The notes under the pieces are model-generated. The model saw only the letters and a program-made list of their open reading frames with translations. It ran no database searches and was not told the DNA's origin. This document shows, in pieces, positions 7,879 through 8,632 of a DNA stretch of 8,632 nucleotides (the stretch's first letter is position 1; every line of letters starts with the position of its first letter). This stretch comes from Bacteroides sp. (lineage in GTDB: Bacteria; Bacteroidota; Bacteroidia; Bacteroidales; SM23-62). Where the stretch lies: assembly GCA_030667765.1 (NCBI GenBank), contig DAOUVF010000104.1, forward strand, positions 1-8,632, given 5' to 3'. The position numbers were made by a program, and so were the translations under genes.

Positions 7879-8265
7879 GGGTAAAAAATCCTTCAGCCAA
7901 TGTTTTGCATCCCTGGTTCCGGAAAACATCCGGACCGGCATCTTGGTCTTATTTATCCCCATATAAAAGTTGCCCATAATCCTGTTTACAGGATTGCTGA
8001 CAATCAATGCTGCTGCTGAAATGGTGTCGCCCATTTCTTCACTTGTGTAGATATCCCGGGATTCCTTGCTGACAGTTTTTATATTGGAAAGGTCAACGAT
8101 TATGGGCCTTTTTTCTTCCTCGCAGAAAGTAGTACGATAAATCTTCAGCTCTTCAAGACTATCTTCAAGTTGGAGTTCAGTTCCCGGCGAATAATCCTGG
8201 TAAAGGATCCCCTCTTCATCCATCCATACCTCACCATGGCTGGTTTTATGTTTGTTCTTTTCCAT
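7876..8265 (-). CDS. STAS-like (STAS/SpoIIAA-related) single-domain protein
   Basis: This small soluble protein of 129 residues has no signal peptide or membrane segment. Its layout resembles the short STAS/SEC14-like proteins frequent in Bacteroidota: a beta-rich N-terminus (HGEVWMDEEGILYQDY, 10-25), a helix (about 34-47), a hydrophobic strand followed by Asp (RPIIVDLSNI, 53-62), a helix with Ser66 and Ser69, a strand (AAALIVSN, 84-91), then PVRMFSGTRDAKHWLKDF (110-127). In SpoIIAA-type anti-anti-sigma factors a regulatory Ser follows the equivalent strand. Ser66 or Ser69 sits roughly there, but the DSSG motif is absent, so phosphorylation is only a guess. It lies 12 bp upstream of the hybrid kinase on the same strand and is probably its co-transcribed partner. 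The start at 8265 has no strong Shine-Dalgarno and is preceded by nested inverted repeats. The family assignment is moderate; the function is unknown. Confidence 0.7.
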   Translation of the reverse strand: MEKNKHKTSHGEVWMDEEGILYQDYSPGTELQLEDSLEELKIYRTTFCEEEKRPIIVDLSNIKTVSKESRDIYTSEEMGDTISAAALIVSNPVNRIMGNFYMGINKTKMPVRMFSGTRDAKHWLKDFLP

Positions 8266-8271
8266 TTGAAG

Positions 8272-8359
8272 CCGGCAATATAGTGGTGTAATAGTATACC
8301 TATACGTTGCATAACGATCTTTGTTTCTTTCGGGACATCACCTTTATGCAATTTGCCGG
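8272..8359 (-). promoter_or_regulatory. Nested inverted repeats in the leader of the STAS-like/kinase pair
   Basis: The outer arms are CCGGCAA (8272-8278) and TTGCCGG (8353-8359), a perfect 7-bp inverted repeat. The inner arms are TTGCATAA (8307-8314) and TTATGCAA (8344-8351), a perfect 8-bp inverted repeat with a 29-nt loop. On the 5' side of a - strand transcript, outer and inner stems are separated by one nucleotide and could stack. The 3' outer arm ends 6 nt before the STAS-like ATG, where a ribosome would dock. It could be a structured leader or a pair of protein sites. No T-run follows, so it does not look like an intrinsic terminator for the symporter gene upstream. Confidence 0.35.
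8294..8305. repeat. Short dyad GTATA-CC-TATAC
   Basis: This is a perfect 5-bp inverted repeat with a 2-nt centre, 28 bp before the STAS-like start codon. It lies inside the outer arms of the nested repeats but outside the inner pair. It is too tight to form a good RNA hairpin, so if functional it is more likely a small operator. At this size chance occurrence is quite possible. Confidence 0.25.
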
Positions 8360-8389
8360 TTTCAGGATTATCAAGGCCACGTACAGAAG

Positions 8390-8632
8390 TTATTTTAATG
8401 ATTGATTATGATGGTATCTGGTAAAATACTTCCGTGTTTCCTTTACTACTTTTGGTGACAGGAGAATAGTAGCGATCATGGTGGGAAAAGCCATCAATGC
8501 GTATGCACTGTCAAAAATGCTGAGGACCACCTTGAGGGTACCCACTGCCCCAAAAGTAATGGTTAGGACGAGTATTATATTGTATATGAACTGGTACTTT
8601 GCACCGAAGATAAAACTAAAACATTTGACACC
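8390..8632 (-). CDS. Sodium:alanine (AGCS) symporter, C-terminal fragment (5' partial)
   Basis: An open frame enters from the right edge on the - strand and ends with TAA at 8390-8392, giving 80 residues. It has a short segment FSFIFGAKYQFIYN, a hydrophobic helix (about 18-40), then FDSAYALMAFPTMIATILL and the tail SPKVVKETRKYF. The arrangement of a D-x-x-x-x-L-M-A-x-P element followed by a last membrane helix and a KETxxYF-like end matches the C-terminus of AGCS (DAACS) sodium:alanine/glycine symporters, which import small amino acids with Na+. The rest of the gene lies outside the window. It shares its strand with the STAS-like and kinase genes but is 124 bp from them, so a common transcript is possible but unproven. 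The substrate cannot be specified. Confidence 0.72.
   Translation of the reverse strand, partial: GVKCFSFIFGAKYQFIYNIILVLTITFGAVGTLKVVLSIFDSAYALMAFPTMIATILLSPKVVKETRKYFTRYHHNQSLK

Noticed and set aside
8145..8399. An open frame on the - strand, offset by one base from the symporter frame, running past the symporter stop with protein-like composition (for example GDVPKETKIVMQRIG).
   Set aside because: The symporter already ends with a family-typical tail. The extension overlaps the start of the STAS-like gene by about 120 bp, starts from no good codon, and has no convincing slippery sequence. The Lys/Glu-rich look follows from a purine-rich stretch.

Overview
The window looks like a piece of a Bacteroidota (Bacteroidetes) chromosome with roughly balanced base composition. 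The grounds are the FtsX/MacB-type permease with the C-terminal signature common in that phylum, a large PAS/GAF hybrid histidine kinase behind a small STAS-like protein, and mostly weak Shine-Dalgarno sequences. This assignment rests on pattern recognition, not on a search. There are seven coding regions, two of them cut by the window edges. I saw no rRNA, tRNA, CRISPR array or insertion sequence.

Layout. (1) The C-terminal part of an ABC transporter permease (2-1282, +) converges on (2) a MATE-family multidrug/metabolite exporter (1305-2729, -). (3) A 121-bp AT-rich divergent intergenic region holds a clear 19-bp dyad. (4) A two-gene unit on the + strand follows: an ornithine cyclodeaminase/mu-crystallin family reductase (2851-3813) and, 4 bp later, a proline-racemase-superfamily enzyme (3818-4855). 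The second enzyme has Cys102 at the first catalytic position and Thr265 at the second. That Cys/Thr pair is the known mark of trans-3-hydroxy-L-proline dehydratase. The pair therefore most likely converts trans-3-hydroxy-L-proline to delta1-pyrroline-2-carboxylate and then to L-proline. (5) Converging on it, with only 5 bp between stop codons, is a 1000-residue soluble hybrid histidine kinase (4861-7863, -). (6) A 129-residue STAS-like protein (7876-8265, -) lies directly upstream of the kinase in the same transcription direction. (7) The C-terminal 80 residues of a sodium:alanine (AGCS) symporter (8390-8632, -) run off the right edge.

The best-supported biology is the hydroxyproline salvage pair. 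The less explored parts are the STAS-like/hybrid-kinase pair, which has no DNA-binding output gene in view, and its 124-bp upstream gap. That gap holds two nested inverted repeats whose outer arm ends 6 nt before the STAS-like start codon, so the leader may fold over the start site. The AGCS symporter could import an amino acid related to the catabolic pair or to the kinase's signal, but proximity is the only evidence for that.
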